64,000 nt of DNA from Edwardsiella ictaluri ATCC 33202 (GTDB lineage Bacteria; Pseudomonadota; Gammaproteobacteria; Enterobacterales; Enterobacteriaceae). Numbering within the stretch: the stretch's first letter is position 1; the number at the start of each line of letters is the position of its first letter. Below, one piece after another: positions 52,243 through 61,947 of the stretch. The DNA lies in the NCBI RefSeq assembly GCF_000264785.1, contig NZ_AFJI01000007.1, positions 1 through 64,000 of the forward strand, given 5' to 3'. Both the position numbers and the translations under genes were made by a program. Below the pieces are notes generated by a model. It worked only from the letters and a program-made list of their open reading frames with translations, was not told where the DNA came from and made no database searches.

Positions 52243-52716
52243 CTAGCGGGCCGGCGTTTCGCCGTCGGGCTCCTGGGCACAGGCGTGGCACAGGCCATGG
52301 GCTTCGATTACGCAGTGCTGCAGGGTAAACCCGTCCTGCTGCGCCAGCGTCTCCAACTGCTGTTGCAGGAGGTCGGCCGAACGTTCATGAACCTGGCTGC
52401 AGCGGTGGCAGATAAACAGCGCAGAGGTGTGACACGGCTTATCGAGATGGTGGCACATCACATAGCTGTTGGTCGATTCGACCTTATGGATAAAACCCTG
52501 CTCCAGCAGGAAATCAAGCGCCCGATAGATGGTCGGGGGCTTCGCCCGCGGCTCGGATACCCGCAGCAAGTCAAGCAGATCGTAGGCGCTGATGGCGCCC
52601 TGCTGAGCGGCCATCAGGCGCAGCACCTCCATCCTCTGGGGTGTCAGGCGGACATTGCGCTGCTGGCAGAGCTGTTCTGCCTGGGCCAGCAGTCGCTGCA
52701 AAGTGGGGGTGGTCAT
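52243..52716 (-). CDS. zur: zinc uptake regulator Zur
   Basis: Fur-family repressor of zinc-uptake genes. 157 aa from the ATG at 52716 (E. coli 171); an ATG at 52749 is in frame but adds residues without homology. The DNA-binding half has RNVRLTPQRMEVLRLM and AKPPTIYRALDFLLEQGFIHKVES; the structural zinc site has FICHRCSQVHE with HGLCHACAQ. The C-terminal His-rich tail of E. coli is shorter here. The E. coli neighbour yjbJ is absent. Confidence 0.94.
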   Translation of the reverse strand: MTTPTLQRLLAQAEQLCQQRNVRLTPQRMEVLRLMAAQQGAISAYDLLDLLRVSEPRAKPPTIYRALDFLLEQGFIHKVESTNSYVMCHHLDKPCHTSALFICHRCSQVHERSADLLQQQLETLAQQDGFTLQHCVIEAHGLCHACAQEPDGETPAR

Positions 52717-53154
52717 GGTCGCGGTTCTCTGCCAATAGTGTGGCGCCATTTTACCACAGTTAACACGGTGCCCCGAAGCGCATCGCAGCCACTTCGGTGT
52801 CGATCCGTGGTTTAAACCTTGTTATTTTATCATCCTAAATATATATCGATGGCAGACGCTGACATTTGGAGCGGGTAATTTAGCCCTGCGCCGCTCACCC
52901 TGTGCGATGGTTCGGGCATCGACTCGGGCTCATCCACTCTATAATTTCGCTAATAATATGTTTCTGGCCAAGGAGATAAAAATAATTAATATTTTAAAGT
53001 TAATAGTAATTCACGGACCCGTAAAAATAAGAATATAAATAATAAAAATATATTTCGATATCTAATGAAAATAACTTTTATATCAACCCTACCGTAGGGT
53101 ATTGCGTAAATCTGCGCGTGCGCGATATAGAACTCAGGGAAAGGTAACCTAGAC
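52717..53154. other. AT-rich intergenic region between zur and the LuxR-like gene
   Basis: 438 bp; 52820-53090 is very AT-rich compared with the GC-rich surroundings, with long A/T runs around 52970-53080. Such DNA is a usual target of H-NS silencing and often marks acquired genes. I see no ORF and no confident promoter. Confidence 0.5.
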
Positions 53155-53805
53155 ATGGATCTTATTTTAGCGATCGAACACTGGCCGCTGCGCCAGGCGA
53201 TAGTGGAGCTTTACCGACGGCAGTTCACCATTATTTCACTGCCGGACGCGGTACCATTTTCGCCCCGTATCCTCAGCGCGCTGCATCGGGCCGGTAGTCT
53301 GCTGGTGACGGACCGACAGCGCCATAACCTGCTGCAGACTGTGGAGAGGGTGCGCCGCCATAGTCTGATTCCGGTGATCATCATTAACCGGCAGGATAAC
53401 TACCTGACCCAGCTGATTGCCCGTTTTTTTAACGGTGCCCACGCCCTGAGCTACGATTCGTTTTACCGCCATATTCAGCGGCGTACCTTTCATCCGCTGG
53501 ATCTCTATTTTTTGCCCTATTCGCGCGGCGCACAGGACGCCTGCTGGAGCACTGGTGAGACGGTGTATGCCCGGCTAAATGCCTTTGGCCTGATGACGCT
53601 CTACCAGCGCGGGGTTACCCTGCGCGAAGCTGCGGTGCTGCTCAGTCTCTCTTACCATAACAGTACGGCGATGACCGCCCGCCTATTGGGGATCCATGAG
53701 CAGGCGGTGGTGTACTGCAAGCGAACACTGGGGAGTAAGCTGGGGCTGGACCATCACCGGCCCGACTTTATCAGCCACATTTTCCTCTCTCCGGACGCGC
53801 GGTAG
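53155..53805 (+). CDS. LuxR-type HTH protein of unknown function
   Basis: 216 aa; not a gene I recognise. Residues about 153-198 (GVTLREAAVLLSLSYHNST, TARLLGIHEQAVVYCKRTLG, SKLGL) follow the LuxR/GerE helix-turn-helix pattern LTxRExxVLxLxxxGxSNxxIAxxLxISxxTVxxHxxxIxxKLG, with an unusual YHNST in place of the G-x-S/T-N-K turn. The N-terminal 150 residues start like a receiver or RcsA/BglJ-type domain (MDLILAIEHWPLRQAIVELY, LLVTDRQ, LIPVIIINRQ) but lack a clear phospho-aspartate, so it is probably not a two-component regulator. AAGG lies 10 bp upstream. AT-rich DNA before it and its insertion between zur and dusA suggest acquisition. Likely an atypical transcription factor; targets unknown. Confidence 0.72.
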   Translation: MDLILAIEHWPLRQAIVELYRRQFTIISLPDAVPFSPRILSALHRAGSLLVTDRQRHNLLQTVERVRRHSLIPVIIINRQDNYLTQLIARFFNGAHALSYDSFYRHIQRRTFHPLDLYFLPYSRGAQDACWSTGETVYARLNAFGLMTLYQRGVTLREAAVLLSLSYHNSTAMTARLLGIHEQAVVYCKRTLGSKLGLDHHRPDFISHIFLSPDAR

Positions 53806-53966
53806 GGGCCGCCTGCGATGGCGTTGGGCATAGCGCTGGGCGTGGGAAAGCACGTTGCGCTGCGTGTCGGCCCGATGTGCGCTTTTTGTGCTCAGGGCAG
53901 GTATGCTAGAATCGCCGCCCCGCGCGCTACCCGGCGCGACAGTGGGTAAATGGGGCACATTATCAT

Positions 53967-55037
53967 ATGGGACACGGCGAACACGTAATGACTCAGGCAG
54001 CACATCAAGCAGTACATATCGAACAAGCGACGGGCGCCCGCGGGCGGGATCAGGCGGGCGCATTCTCCTCACAACGGTTCTCTATCGCCCCGATGCTGGA
54101 TTGGACCGATCGCCATTGTCGCTATTTTCACCGTTTGTTGAGCCGTCAAACCCTGCTATATACCGAAATGGTGACCACTGGTGCGATTATCCACGGTAAG
54201 GGTGACTATCTGGCCTACTGCGAAGAGGAGCACCCGCTGGCGCTGCAGCTGGGCGGCAGCAATCCGGCCGATCTGGCCCGCTGCGCCCGGCTTGCCGAAA
54301 CGCGTGGCTATGATGAGATCAACCTGAACGTGGGCTGTCCGTCGGATCGGGTGCAAAACGGCCGCTTTGGCGCCTGTCTGATGGGCGAGGCGCAGCTGGT
54401 GGCCGACTGTGTGAAGGCGATGCGCGATGTCGTTTCGATTCCGGTGACCGTGAAGACCCGTATCGGTATCGATGAGCAGGATAGCTACCCGTTTCTGTGC
54501 GATTTTATCGGTACCGTTGCCGGGCAGGGGGAGTGTGACACCTTTATTGTCCATGCGCGCAAGGCGTGGCTGTCGGGGCTGAGTCCCAGGGAGAACCGCG
54601 AGGTGCCGCCGCTGGACTATCCGCGGGTCTACCGCCTCAAGCAGGATTTCCCTCATCTGACCATCGCCCTTAACGGCGGCGTAAAGCGTCTGGATGAGGC
54701 GCGGGCCCATCTGCAGCATGTGGATGGGGTGATGGTGGGACGCGAGGCCTACCACAATCCGGGGATACTGGCACAGGTGGACAGCCAGCTGTTCGATGCC
54801 GACGCTGCGGTGCCGGACAGCGTGGCGGTGGTACGGGCGCTCTACCCCTATATCGGGCGAGAGCTGGCGCAGGGGACCTATCTGGGCCATATCACGCGCC
54901 ATATTCTGGGGCTGTTTCAGGGGATCCCCGGTGCGCGTCAGTGGCGCCGTCACCTGAGCGAGAACGCCCATCGCCCGGGTGCCGGTATCGATGTTGTGGA
55001 GCAGGCGCTGCGCTTCGTTGATCGCCGCGCTGAGTAA
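53967..55037 (+). CDS. dusA: tRNA-dihydrouridine(20/20a) synthase DusA
   Basis: FMN-dependent enzyme reducing U20/U20a of tRNA. 356 aa from 53967; an ATG at 53988 is possible and neither has a clear ribosome site, but the N-terminal MGHGEHVM resembles E. coli MHGNSEM. TIM barrel with [25 protein letters not shown], and catalytic C124 in [25 protein letters not shown] and NGGVK follow. Neighbours zur and pspG as in E. coli. Confidence 0.95.
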   Translation: MGHGEHVMTQAAHQAVHIEQATGARGRDQAGAFSSQRFSIAPMLDWTDRHCRYFHRLLSRQTLLYTEMVTTGAIIHGKGDYLAYCEEEHPLALQLGGSNPADLARCARLAETRGYDEINLNVGCPSDRVQNGRFGACLMGEAQLVADCVKAMRDVVSIPVTVKTRIGIDEQDSYPFLCDFIGTVAGQGECDTFIVHARKAWLSGLSPRENREVPPLDYPRVYRLKQDFPHLTIALNGGVKRLDEARAHLQHVDGVMVGREAYHNPGILAQVDSQLFDADAAVPDSVAVVRALYPYIGRELAQGTYLGHITRHILGLFQGIPGARQWRRHLSENAHRPGAGIDVVEQALRFVDRRAE

Positions 55038-55082
55038 TTTGACCAACAGTTGGTGATTTTCATCACATCCTATGCCTCCCAG

Positions 55083-55107
55083 CCAGCGCGATGTCGCTGG
55101 CATTTTT
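55083..55107 (+). terminator. terminator of dusA
   Basis: CCAGCG (55083-55088) pairs with CGCTGG (55095-55100), followed by CATTTTT, 45 bp after the dusA stop. Confidence 0.65.
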
Positions 55108-55139
55108 ATTGAATCAATGAGTTAACGCTGTTTTAAACA

Positions 55140-55156
55140 TTGGCATGGATTTTGGA
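55140..55156 (+). promoter_or_regulatory. candidate sigma-54 promoter of pspG
   Basis: TTGGCATGGATTTTGGA fits the -24/-12 consensus YTGGCACGrNNNTTGCW at most positions (GG of -24 kept; GC of -12 is GG). It is about 45 bp upstream of pspG, a gene driven by sigma-54 and PspF in E. coli. The -12 mismatch keeps confidence moderate. Confidence 0.45.
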
Positions 55157-55200
55157 TATTCATGGATAGCCCGTCGCAGTGACGGAATGGAGAGAAGTCG

Positions 55201-55419
55201 ATGCTGGAAGTGATGTTTGTCCTGGCTTTTTTTATGATGCTGCTGCTGACCGGCATATCTCTGCTGGGAGTGATTGCCGCGCTGGCCGTCGCGGCGCTGC
55301 TGTTGGTATTTGGCGGACTGTTTGTGCTGGTCATTAAGCTGCTGCCATGGCTGGCATTGGCGATCGTGGTGGTCTGGCTGTACCGCGCGCTGCAAAAAAA
55401 ACAGCCGCGTCGCTATTAG
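55201..55419 (+). CDS. pspG: envelope stress protein PspG
   Basis: 72-residue inner-membrane protein of the phage-shock regulon (E. coli 80 aa). Two membrane spans; MLEVMFVLAFFMMLLLTG, SLLGVIAAL and IKLLPWL-LAIVVVW match E. coli, while the C-terminal tail is shorter (ALQKKQPRRY). GGAGAG is upstream of the ATG. Qor, the next gene in E. coli, is absent; dnaB follows directly. Confidence 0.92.
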   Translation: MLEVMFVLAFFMMLLLTGISLLGVIAALAVAALLLVFGGLFVLVIKLLPWLALAIVVVWLYRALQKKQPRRY

Positions 55420-55559
55420 GCGCGACGTTCTGCGCAGAGTCGGCTCCATGCCTTGCCTTCTGCTTGCCGTGAACGGCTACGACTTATCCATGCGCCGGGC
55501 GTCGGCATTGGTTATACTGTCGCGCGTCACTGGCTCACAACAGGTAAAGCATTTCCACT

Positions 55560-56972
55560 ATGGCAGGAAACAATCCCAGCAGTAAATCCCGCGAAGCACC
55601 CCGCGATCGCCAGATGGAGGGGCTCAAGCTGCCCCCGCACTCTCTGGAGGCTGAACAGTCCGTTCTCGGCGGCCTGATGCTGGATAACGAACGCTGGGAT
55701 CATGTGGCCGAGCGTGTGGTCTCCAATGACTTTTACAGTCGCCCCCATCGTTTGATCTTTGGCGAGATGCAGCGTCTGCTGGAGCTGGGGCGCCCCATCG
55801 ATCTGATTACCCTGTCAGAGTCGCTGGAGCAGCTGGGACACCTGGAGAGCGTCGGCGGCTTTGCCTATCTGGCTGAGCTGTCCAAGAATACCCCCAGCGC
55901 CGCCAACATCAATGCCTACGCCGATATCGTACGCGAGCGCGCGGTGGTGCGGGAGATGATCACCGTCGCCAATGAGATCGCCGACGCCGGCTACGATCCG
56001 CAGGGGCGCAGCAGCGAGGATTTGCTGGATCTGGCCGAGTCACGGGTGTTTCAGATAGCGGAAAACCGCGCCAGTAAGGATGAGGGGCCGAAGAGCATCG
56101 ACCGGATCCTGGAAGATACGGTGTCGCGCATTGAGCAGCTGTACCAGCGGCCCCACGACGGGGTGACGGGGGTATCGACCGGCTATCAGGATCTGGATAA
56201 AAAGACCGCCGGGCTACAGAAGTCCGATTTGATCATCGTGGCGGCGCGCCCGTCGATGGGTAAGACCACCTTTGCGATGAACCTGTGTGAAAATGCGGCG
56301 ATGACCCAGGACAAACCGGTGTTGATCTTCAGCCTGGAGATGCCTGGCGAGCAGATTATGATGCGTATGCTGGCGTCGCTTTCCCGGGTCGATCAGACCC
56401 GTATCCGTACCGGACAGTTGGACGACGAGGACTGGGCACGGATTTCCAGCACCATGGGGCTGCTGCTGGAGAAGCGCAATATGTATATTGACGACTCCTC
56501 GGGCCTGACCCCGACGGAGGTGCGTTCGCGTGCGCGGCGTATCTTCCGCGAACATGATGGTCTAAGCCTGATCATGATCGACTACCTGCAGCTGATGCGG
56601 GTGCCCTCGCTGTCGGATAACCGTACGCTGGAGATCGCCGAAATTTCCCGTTCGCTCAAGGCGTTGGCCAAAGAGCTGCAGGTGCCGGTGGTGGCTCTGT
56701 CGCAGCTGAACCGTTCATTGGAGCAGCGCGCCGATAAGCGCCCGGTCAACTCCGACCTGCGTGAGTCTGGCTCTATCGAACAGGACGCCGACCTGATCAT
56801 GTTCATCTATCGCGACGAGGTCTATCACGAAAACAGCGATCTGAAGGGCGTTGCCGAGATCATCCTTGGCAAGCAGCGTAACGGCCCCATCGGGACGGTG
56901 CGCCTGACCTTTAACGGCCAGTGGTCGCGCTTTGATAACTACGCGGGCCCAGCCTATAGCGATGAAGACTAA
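55560..56972 (+). CDS. dnaB: replicative DNA helicase DnaB
   Basis: Hexameric 5'-3' helicase of the replisome. 470 aa (E. coli 471). N-terminal DnaG-binding domain (PPHSLEAEQSVLGGLMLDN), linker, RecA-like C-terminal domain with Walker A ARPSMGKTT (K235), SLEMPGEQIMMRM, Walker B LIMIDYLQLM and RDEVYHENS. No intein or insertion. The ribosome site is weak. Confidence 0.98.
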   Translation: MAGNNPSSKSREAPRDRQMEGLKLPPHSLEAEQSVLGGLMLDNERWDHVAERVVSNDFYSRPHRLIFGEMQRLLELGRPIDLITLSESLEQLGHLESVGGFAYLAELSKNTPSAANINAYADIVRERAVVREMITVANEIADAGYDPQGRSSEDLLDLAESRVFQIAENRASKDEGPKSIDRILEDTVSRIEQLYQRPHDGVTGVSTGYQDLDKKTAGLQKSDLIIVAARPSMGKTTFAMNLCENAAMTQDKPVLIFSLEMPGEQIMMRMLASLSRVDQTRIRTGQLDDEDWARISSTMGLLLEKRNMYIDDSSGLTPTEVRSRARRIFREHDGLSLIMIDYLQLMRVPSLSDNRTLEIAEISRSLKALAKELQVPVVALSQLNRSLEQRADKRPVNSDLRESGSIEQDADLIMFIYRDEVYHENSDLKGVAEIILGKQRNGPIGTVRLTFNGQWSRFDNYAGPAYSDED

Positions 56973-57112
56973 GCCCCCGATGCACGCGGCACTACAGGAC
57001 GTATGCGCCCGTGGCGGATCGCGTCTCTGCCTGTGGGACAATTTCATGAGCCGGGCGCCGGGCGCCCGACCCGATATCCAACCAAGCTCATTAATGGAAC
57101 CAAGGAAGCAAC

Positions 57113-58204
57113 ATGAAAGCGGCAACCGCCATCATTGATCGCCGCGCTCTGCGACATAACTTTCAGCAGATCCGTAAGTTTGCGCCGCACAGTCGCCTTA
57201 TTGCCGTGGTGAAGGCCAACGCCTACGGACACGGACTGCTGGAGACCGCAAAAATCCTCAACCAGGCTGACTGCTACGGCGTGGCGCGCATCGGCGAAGC
57301 GCTGATGCTGCGTTCCGGCGGGATCGTTAAACCGATCCTGCTGCTGGAGGGCTTTTTCTCCGCCAGCGATCTGCCGGTGCTGGTGGCCAATAATATCGAA
57401 ACGGCGGTACACAGCGAAGAACAGCTGCAGGCGTTGGAGAATGCCGGTCTGGAGCGCCCGATCAGGGTATGGATGAAGCTGGATACCGGTATGCATCGTC
57501 TGGGGGTGCGTCCGGAGCAGGCCGAGGCGTTTTATCGTCGTCTGTGTGCCTGTCCTAACGTGGCCCAGCCGGTAAACTTTATGAGCCACTTCAGCTGCGC
57601 CGATGAGCCGGATAGCGGGCGTACTGAGGTGCAGCTGGCCTGTTTCGACGATTTTGTGCGGGGGAAAACGGGGGAGCAGTCTATCGCCGCCTCCGGCGGG
57701 ATCCTGCTGTGGCCACAGTCGCACCGTGACATGGTGCGGCCGGGGATTATTATGTACGGCGTCTCGCCACAGGCGGATCTGTCGCTGGCGGCCGATCACT
57801 ACGGGCTGCAGCCGGCGATGACCCTTCAGTCTAGCCTGATCGCGGTGCGCGAGCATAAGGCCGGCGAACCGGTGGGCTACGGCGGCGCCTGGGTGGCGCA
57901 GCGTGATACCCGTCTCGGGGTGGTGGCGATCGGCTATGGCGACGGCTATCCGCGCAGTGCGCCGTCGGGCACACCGGTACTGATCAATGGCCGAGAGGTG
58001 CCGATTGTGGGGCGGGTTTCCATGGATATGATCTCGGTCGATCTGGGGCCGCAGGCGGCGGATCGTGTGGGTGATAACGTGATCATGTGGGGACCGGGGC
58101 TGCCGGTTGAAAAAGTGGCCGCCTGTACCGGTATCAGCGCCTATGAGCTGATCACCAAGCTGACCTCTCGCGTTGCGATGGAATATATCGGTGAAGAGGC
58201 GTAG
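57113..58204 (+). CDS. alr: alanine racemase (Alr)
   Basis: PLP enzyme making D-alanine for peptidoglycan. 363 aa (E. coli 359). The PLP lysine is K34 in [37 protein letters not shown], and the catalytic-tyrosine region [10 protein letters not shown] with GYGDGYPR are present. AAGGAAG precedes the ATG. The 140-bp gap after dnaB has a GGGCGC/GCGCCC hairpin without T-run (57053-57067). tyrB, next in E. coli, is absent. Confidence 0.97.
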   Translation: MKAATAIIDRRALRHNFQQIRKFAPHSRLIAVVKANAYGHGLLETAKILNQADCYGVARIGEALMLRSGGIVKPILLLEGFFSASDLPVLVANNIETAVHSEEQLQALENAGLERPIRVWMKLDTGMHRLGVRPEQAEAFYRRLCACPNVAQPVNFMSHFSCADEPDSGRTEVQLACFDDFVRGKTGEQSIAASGGILLWPQSHRDMVRPGIIMYGVSPQADLSLAADHYGLQPAMTLQSSLIAVREHKAGEPVGYGGAWVAQRDTRLGVVAIGYGDGYPRSAPSGTPVLINGREVPIVGRVSMDMISVDLGPQAADRVGDNVIMWGPGLPVEKVAACTGISAYELITKLTSRVAMEYIGEEA

Positions 58205-58227
58205 GGCCCCGTTGACACATCATCGAT

Positions 58228-58262
58228 AGCGCGGGCCGGCATTTGCCGGCCCGCGCTGTTTT
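58228..58262 (+). terminator. terminator of alr
   Basis: A perfect 13-bp GC-rich stem (58228-58240 with 58245-58257) with an ATTT loop is followed by GTTTTT. Convergent yqhD ends 12 bp later and could use the hairpin too. Confidence 0.9.
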
Positions 58263-58274
58263 TCGTGCCCAGGA

Positions 58275-59432
58275 TCAGCGGGCCGCCTGATAGATCTGGC
58301 GGCTCTGCTCCGGCGTGATATCGCCGTGCTCGCCCAGGGCGGTCATGCGGTGCTCCTGCAGCTTGTCGAGCAGCGCCGGAATGGAGCTGCCGTCCAGGCC
58401 GTAGTCGCCCAGGCGAGTTTTTACCCCCATCTGCTCAAAGAAGGCCCGCGTCGCGGCGATGGCGGCATCAATGCGCTGTTCGTCGCTGCCGCTGTGGATA
58501 TGCCAGACCCGCTCGGCGTACTGCAGCAGCTTGGCGTGTTTTTTATCACGCTTCAGCTGCAGCACGTTGGGCAGCACAATGGCCAGGGTCTGGGCATGAT
58601 CCAGCCCGTGCATGGCGGTCAGCTCATGGCCGAGCATATGGGTAGACCAATCCTGTGGTACCCCGGCGCCGATCAGTCCGTTGAGCGCCATGGTGGCACA
58701 CCACATGATATTGGCGCGCACCCCATAGTTTTCCGGCTCCTGCAGCGCCAGTGGCCCCTCTTCGATCAGGGTCTGCAGCAGCCCTTCAGCGAAGCGATCC
58801 TGCACGCGTGCGTCGACCGGATAGGTCAGATACTGCTCCACGATGTGCACAAAGGCATCCACGACCCCGTTGGCGATCTGACGCGGCGGCAGGGTGTAGG
58901 TGACCTGCGGATCCAGCACGGCAAAGCGCGGCATGACACAGGGGGACATGAAGTGCAGCTTGTCACCGGTTGCGCTGCGGGTGATCACGGCTCCCATATT
59001 CATTTCAGAGCCGGTGGCCGGCAGGGTGAGAACCACCCCCATCGGAATGGCGCGGGTGACGTCGCTGCCGACGGTTTCCATGATGTGCCAGGGATCGCCT
59101 ACGTAGTCTGCGGCGGCGGCGATAAACTTGGTTCCGTCAATGACCGAGCCGCCGCCGACGGCGAGAAGATAGTCGATCTTCTCGTTATGTACCATCTCCA
59201 CCGCCTGCATCAGGGTTTCGTAGTGGGGGTTGGGCTCAATACCGCCAAACTCAAAGACGTGGCGGCCGTGCAGGGCGGTGAGCACCTGATCCAGTACACC
59301 GTTACGTTTAATGCTGCCGCCGCCGTAGGTGATCAGGACGCGTGCCTGCGGCGGGATCTCATCGCGCAGGCTGGCAATCTGATCTTGGCCAAACAGAATT
59401 TTGGTCGGGGTATGAAGAACAAAGTTTTCCAT
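58275..59432 (-). CDS. yqhD: NADPH-dependent aldehyde reductase YqhD
   Basis: Iron-dependent alcohol dehydrogenase family; in E. coli it detoxifies short aldehydes such as glyoxal, acrolein and furfural. 385 aa from the ATG at 59432 (GAGGG upstream; E. coli 387). The NADPH loop LAVGGGSVIDGTKFIAAAA, PATGSEMN, and metal ligands in NGVVDAFVHIVEQ and HMLGHELTAMHGLDHAQ are all there. Divergent from yqhC, its activator gene in E. coli. Confidence 0.95.
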   Translation of the reverse strand: MENFVLHTPTKILFGQDQIASLRDEIPPQARVLITYGGGSIKRNGVLDQVLTALHGRHVFEFGGIEPNPHYETLMQAVEMVHNEKIDYLLAVGGGSVIDGTKFIAAAADYVGDPWHIMETVGSDVTRAIPMGVVLTLPATGSEMNMGAVITRSATGDKLHFMSPCVMPRFAVLDPQVTYTLPPRQIANGVVDAFVHIVEQYLTYPVDARVQDRFAEGLLQTLIEEGPLALQEPENYGVRANIMWCATMALNGLIGAGVPQDWSTHMLGHELTAMHGLDHAQTLAIVLPNVLQLKRDKKHAKLLQYAERVWHIHSGSDEQRIDAAIAATRAFFEQMGVKTRLGDYGLDGSSIPALLDKLQEHRMTALGEHGDITPEQSRQIYQAAR

Positions 59433-59641
59433 GATACAACCCTCACTCATATACCTAAAAAGCGTGAATATGTCCGGCGTCAGCGCCGGTATAAAACTTG
59501 AGTGCTATTGTGGGCGTATTGTGCTATCGACTCAATGCACATTCCTGTAGGTTGTTTGCCTATTTCTACATAAAAATGTAGAAAAATATGTTAAACAGGT
59601 AGAATAATTGCCAATTAAGTTGGTTGTATGGAGATCGTCAT

Positions 59642-60553
59642 ATGGTTATCGACGATAGATGGAAACAGTTGGCTGCACAGGTACAGCGCCTGCATCAGCA
59701 GCCGGGGGTCAAGCCCTCGCCGGTCGGGCATGTTAACCTCATCTATGTCAACGCACATCAACCCCGTACGCCAGTCATGTATCAACCCAGCCTGATCATT
59801 ATATTGCAGGGGCGAAAAGTCGGGTATCTGGGCGAGCGGGTGTTTCACTATGATCCGAGCAATTATTTGCTGATGACGCTGCCGCTGCCCTGCGAATGTG
59901 AGACCTTTGCCTCGCCGCAGGAGCCGTTGATCGGCCTGGCGTTGCGGGTTGACGTGCAGATGCTGCAGGATCTGCTGATGGATATTGGCGATGGGATGCG
60001 TACGGCGGTGCGTCCGCATGCCGATGGGGTGCGCTCGGTCGCGTTGGACGACGCCATGTTGTGTGCCTGCGAACGTCTGGTGGAGGCGATGGAGGATTCC
60101 CTGCATGCGCGGGTGCTCGGTCCGCAGATTGTTCGGGAAATGCTGTTCCACGCCCTGTGCGGGGCGGGCGGTGACGCACTGCTGGCACTGGCCAGCCGCC
60201 ATAGTCACTTTAGCCAGATAGCCAAGGCGCTGCGCCTGATCGAGCAGAACTATGCCAGCAGTCTGAATGTTGACAGGCTGGCGCAGTCGGTCAATATGAG
60301 CATCTCATCGTTTCACCATAACTTTAAGGCGGTGACGGCGACCTCGCCGCTGCAGTACATTAAATCGTATCGGTTACATAAGGCGCGCATGATGATCCTG
60401 CACGATGGGCTGAAGGCCAGTACGGCGGCGAGTCGGGTTGGCTATGAGAGTCCATCGCAGTTTAGCCGTGAATACAAACGGTTTTTTGGTAATACTCCCA
60501 GCGATCAGGCCAGCCGCTACCGCAGCGGCGGACTGCGCATCGCGGAACTGTGA
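59642..60553 (+). CDS. yqhC: AraC-family regulator YqhC
   Basis: Activates yqhD in response to aldehydes in E. coli. 303 aa from the ATG at 59642 (GGAG 8 bp upstream). N-terminal AraC_N domain (YQPSLIIILQGRKVGYLGERVFHYDPSNYLLMTLPLPCECE) and C-terminal double helix-turn-helix (SLNVDRLAQSVNMSISSFHHNFK; GYESPSQFSREYKRFFGNTPS). The 209-bp AT-rich gap before yqhD would hold both promoters. Confidence 0.92.
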   Translation: MVIDDRWKQLAAQVQRLHQQPGVKPSPVGHVNLIYVNAHQPRTPVMYQPSLIIILQGRKVGYLGERVFHYDPSNYLLMTLPLPCECETFASPQEPLIGLALRVDVQMLQDLLMDIGDGMRTAVRPHADGVRSVALDDAMLCACERLVEAMEDSLHARVLGPQIVREMLFHALCGAGGDALLALASRHSHFSQIAKALRLIEQNYASSLNVDRLAQSVNMSISSFHHNFKAVTATSPLQYIKSYRLHKARMMILHDGLKASTAASRVGYESPSQFSREYKRFFGNTPSDQASRYRSGGLRIAEL

Positions 60554-60611
60554 GTCTGGACAGACTGATACCCGTCGGGAGGGTGGTCTGTATGCCAAGG
60601 AGTGTCGACAG

Positions 60612-61901
60612 ATGATTGAACGAGCGTTTTTAGTACCGGGGATGGCGGTGCGGGAGTTTCGTACTGAGGTACCGTTAAACTGGCGCGACCCCAGCGACGG
60701 GCGGCGGCTGACGCTGTTTGCCCGTGAGCTGTGCGCGCCGGGCCGCGAGGCGGATGAGATGCCCTGCCTGCTGTTCCTGCAGGGGGGCCCCGGCGGGAAA
60801 TGCCCGCGTCCGATCTCCCGCAGCGGCTGGCTGGCGGAGGCGCTGCGCGATTACCGGGTGATCCTGATGGATCAGCGCGGCACCGGCAACAGTAGCCGGA
60901 TCGAGGCCAGTGCCTTGCGCGATCTGACCCCGCAGCAGATGGCGGATTACCTGAGCCACTTTCGCGCCGATGCCATTGTGCGTGACGCGGAGCATTTGCG
61001 CCTGCGCCACTTTGGCGGACGGCGCTGGACGACGCTGGGGCAAAGCTACGGTGGTTTTATTACTCTGACCTATCTATCCCAGGCGCCGCAGGGGTTGCAT
61101 GCCTGCTATATCACCGGTGGCCTGCCGGCGATAGCGCCGGGTGCCACCCGACTGTATGAGGCGACCTATAACCTGGTAGCGCAGCGCAATCAGATTTTTT
61201 TTACCCGTTATCCACAGGTGCGTGAGCAGCTCGATCGTATCGTCGCCTTGCTGCGCGAACAGGCGGTATACCTGCCAGACGGCGACCTGCTCAGCGTAGA
61301 GCGTCTGTTGACGCTGGGGCTGGATATGGGAATGAGTGAGGGGTATGAACGCCTGCTGTGGCTGCTGGATGAGGCTTTCAACCAGGAGGGGGAGCTGAGC
61401 GACACTTTCCTGAATCAGGTGATGCAGCGCAGCGGTTTTGCCGATAATCCGCTGTATGCGGTGCTGCATGAGAGCATCTATGCCGATGATGCCAGCGGTG
61501 CGACCCATTGGGCTGCTCAGCGGGTTCGTGATGGGCTGCCGGCGTTCTCTTCAGAGCGGAGTTCGCCGCTGCTGACCGGCGAGATGATCTATCCATGGAT
61601 GTTTGATCAGATGCAGTCGCTACGTCCGTTTCGTGCGGCGGCAGAGCTGCTGGCCCGGCGAGAGGTGTGGCCGGCGCTGTATGATGCCGCGCGCCTGCGC
61701 GATAACGGCATACCGGTGATGGCGGCGGTGTACTATCACGACATGTATGTCGATGTCGGCCTATCGTTGGAGAGTGCGGCACAGATCGGAAACCTACAGA
61801 CCTGGATTACCAGCGAGTACGATCATAATGGCCTGCGTGTGGCACCGGTGTTCCGGCGGCTTCGGGAAATGATGGCCGAGCGCGGCGTCATGGCCGAATA
61901 G
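60612..61901 (+). CDS. proline iminopeptidase (alpha/beta hydrolase, S33)
   Basis: Releases N-terminal proline from peptides. 429 aa from the ATG at 60612 (AAGGAG 9 bp upstream); the frame extends 58 codons upstream through yqhC without homology. The long form resembles Aeromonas-type enzymes rather than the 310-aa type. LFLQGGPGGK (oxyanion loop), DQRGTGNSS, and the nucleophile elbow GQSYGG (143-148, Ser145) are clear; the catalytic histidine is probably in SEYDHNGL near the end. It lies 58 bp after yqhC and may be co-transcribed. Not present at this place in E. coli. Confidence 0.87.
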   Translation: MIERAFLVPGMAVREFRTEVPLNWRDPSDGRRLTLFARELCAPGREADEMPCLLFLQGGPGGKCPRPISRSGWLAEALRDYRVILMDQRGTGNSSRIEASALRDLTPQQMADYLSHFRADAIVRDAEHLRLRHFGGRRWTTLGQSYGGFITLTYLSQAPQGLHACYITGGLPAIAPGATRLYEATYNLVAQRNQIFFTRYPQVREQLDRIVALLREQAVYLPDGDLLSVERLLTLGLDMGMSEGYERLLWLLDEAFNQEGELSDTFLNQVMQRSGFADNPLYAVLHESIYADDASGATHWAAQRVRDGLPAFSSERSSPLLTGEMIYPWMFDQMQSLRPFRAAAELLARREVWPALYDAARLRDNGIPVMAAVYYHDMYVDVGLSLESAAQIGNLQTWITSEYDHNGLRVAPVFRRLREMMAERGVMAE

Positions 61902-61904
61902 CAA

Positions 61905-61934
61905 AACGGCTCCCATCGGGAGCCGTTGGTTTTC
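61905..61934. terminator. bidirectional terminator between iminopeptidase and outer-membrane protein genes
   Basis: AACGGCTCCC (61905-61914) pairs perfectly with GGGAGCCGTT (61918-61927), followed by GGTTTT; the minus side has TTTTGC. It separates convergent genes. Confidence 0.82.
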
Positions 61935-61947
61935 GCGAGCGAACCAC

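Noticed and set aside
58326-59501. 391-codon plus-strand frame opposite yqhD
   Set aside because: Antisense to a full-length, motif-complete YqhD; no coding signature of its own.
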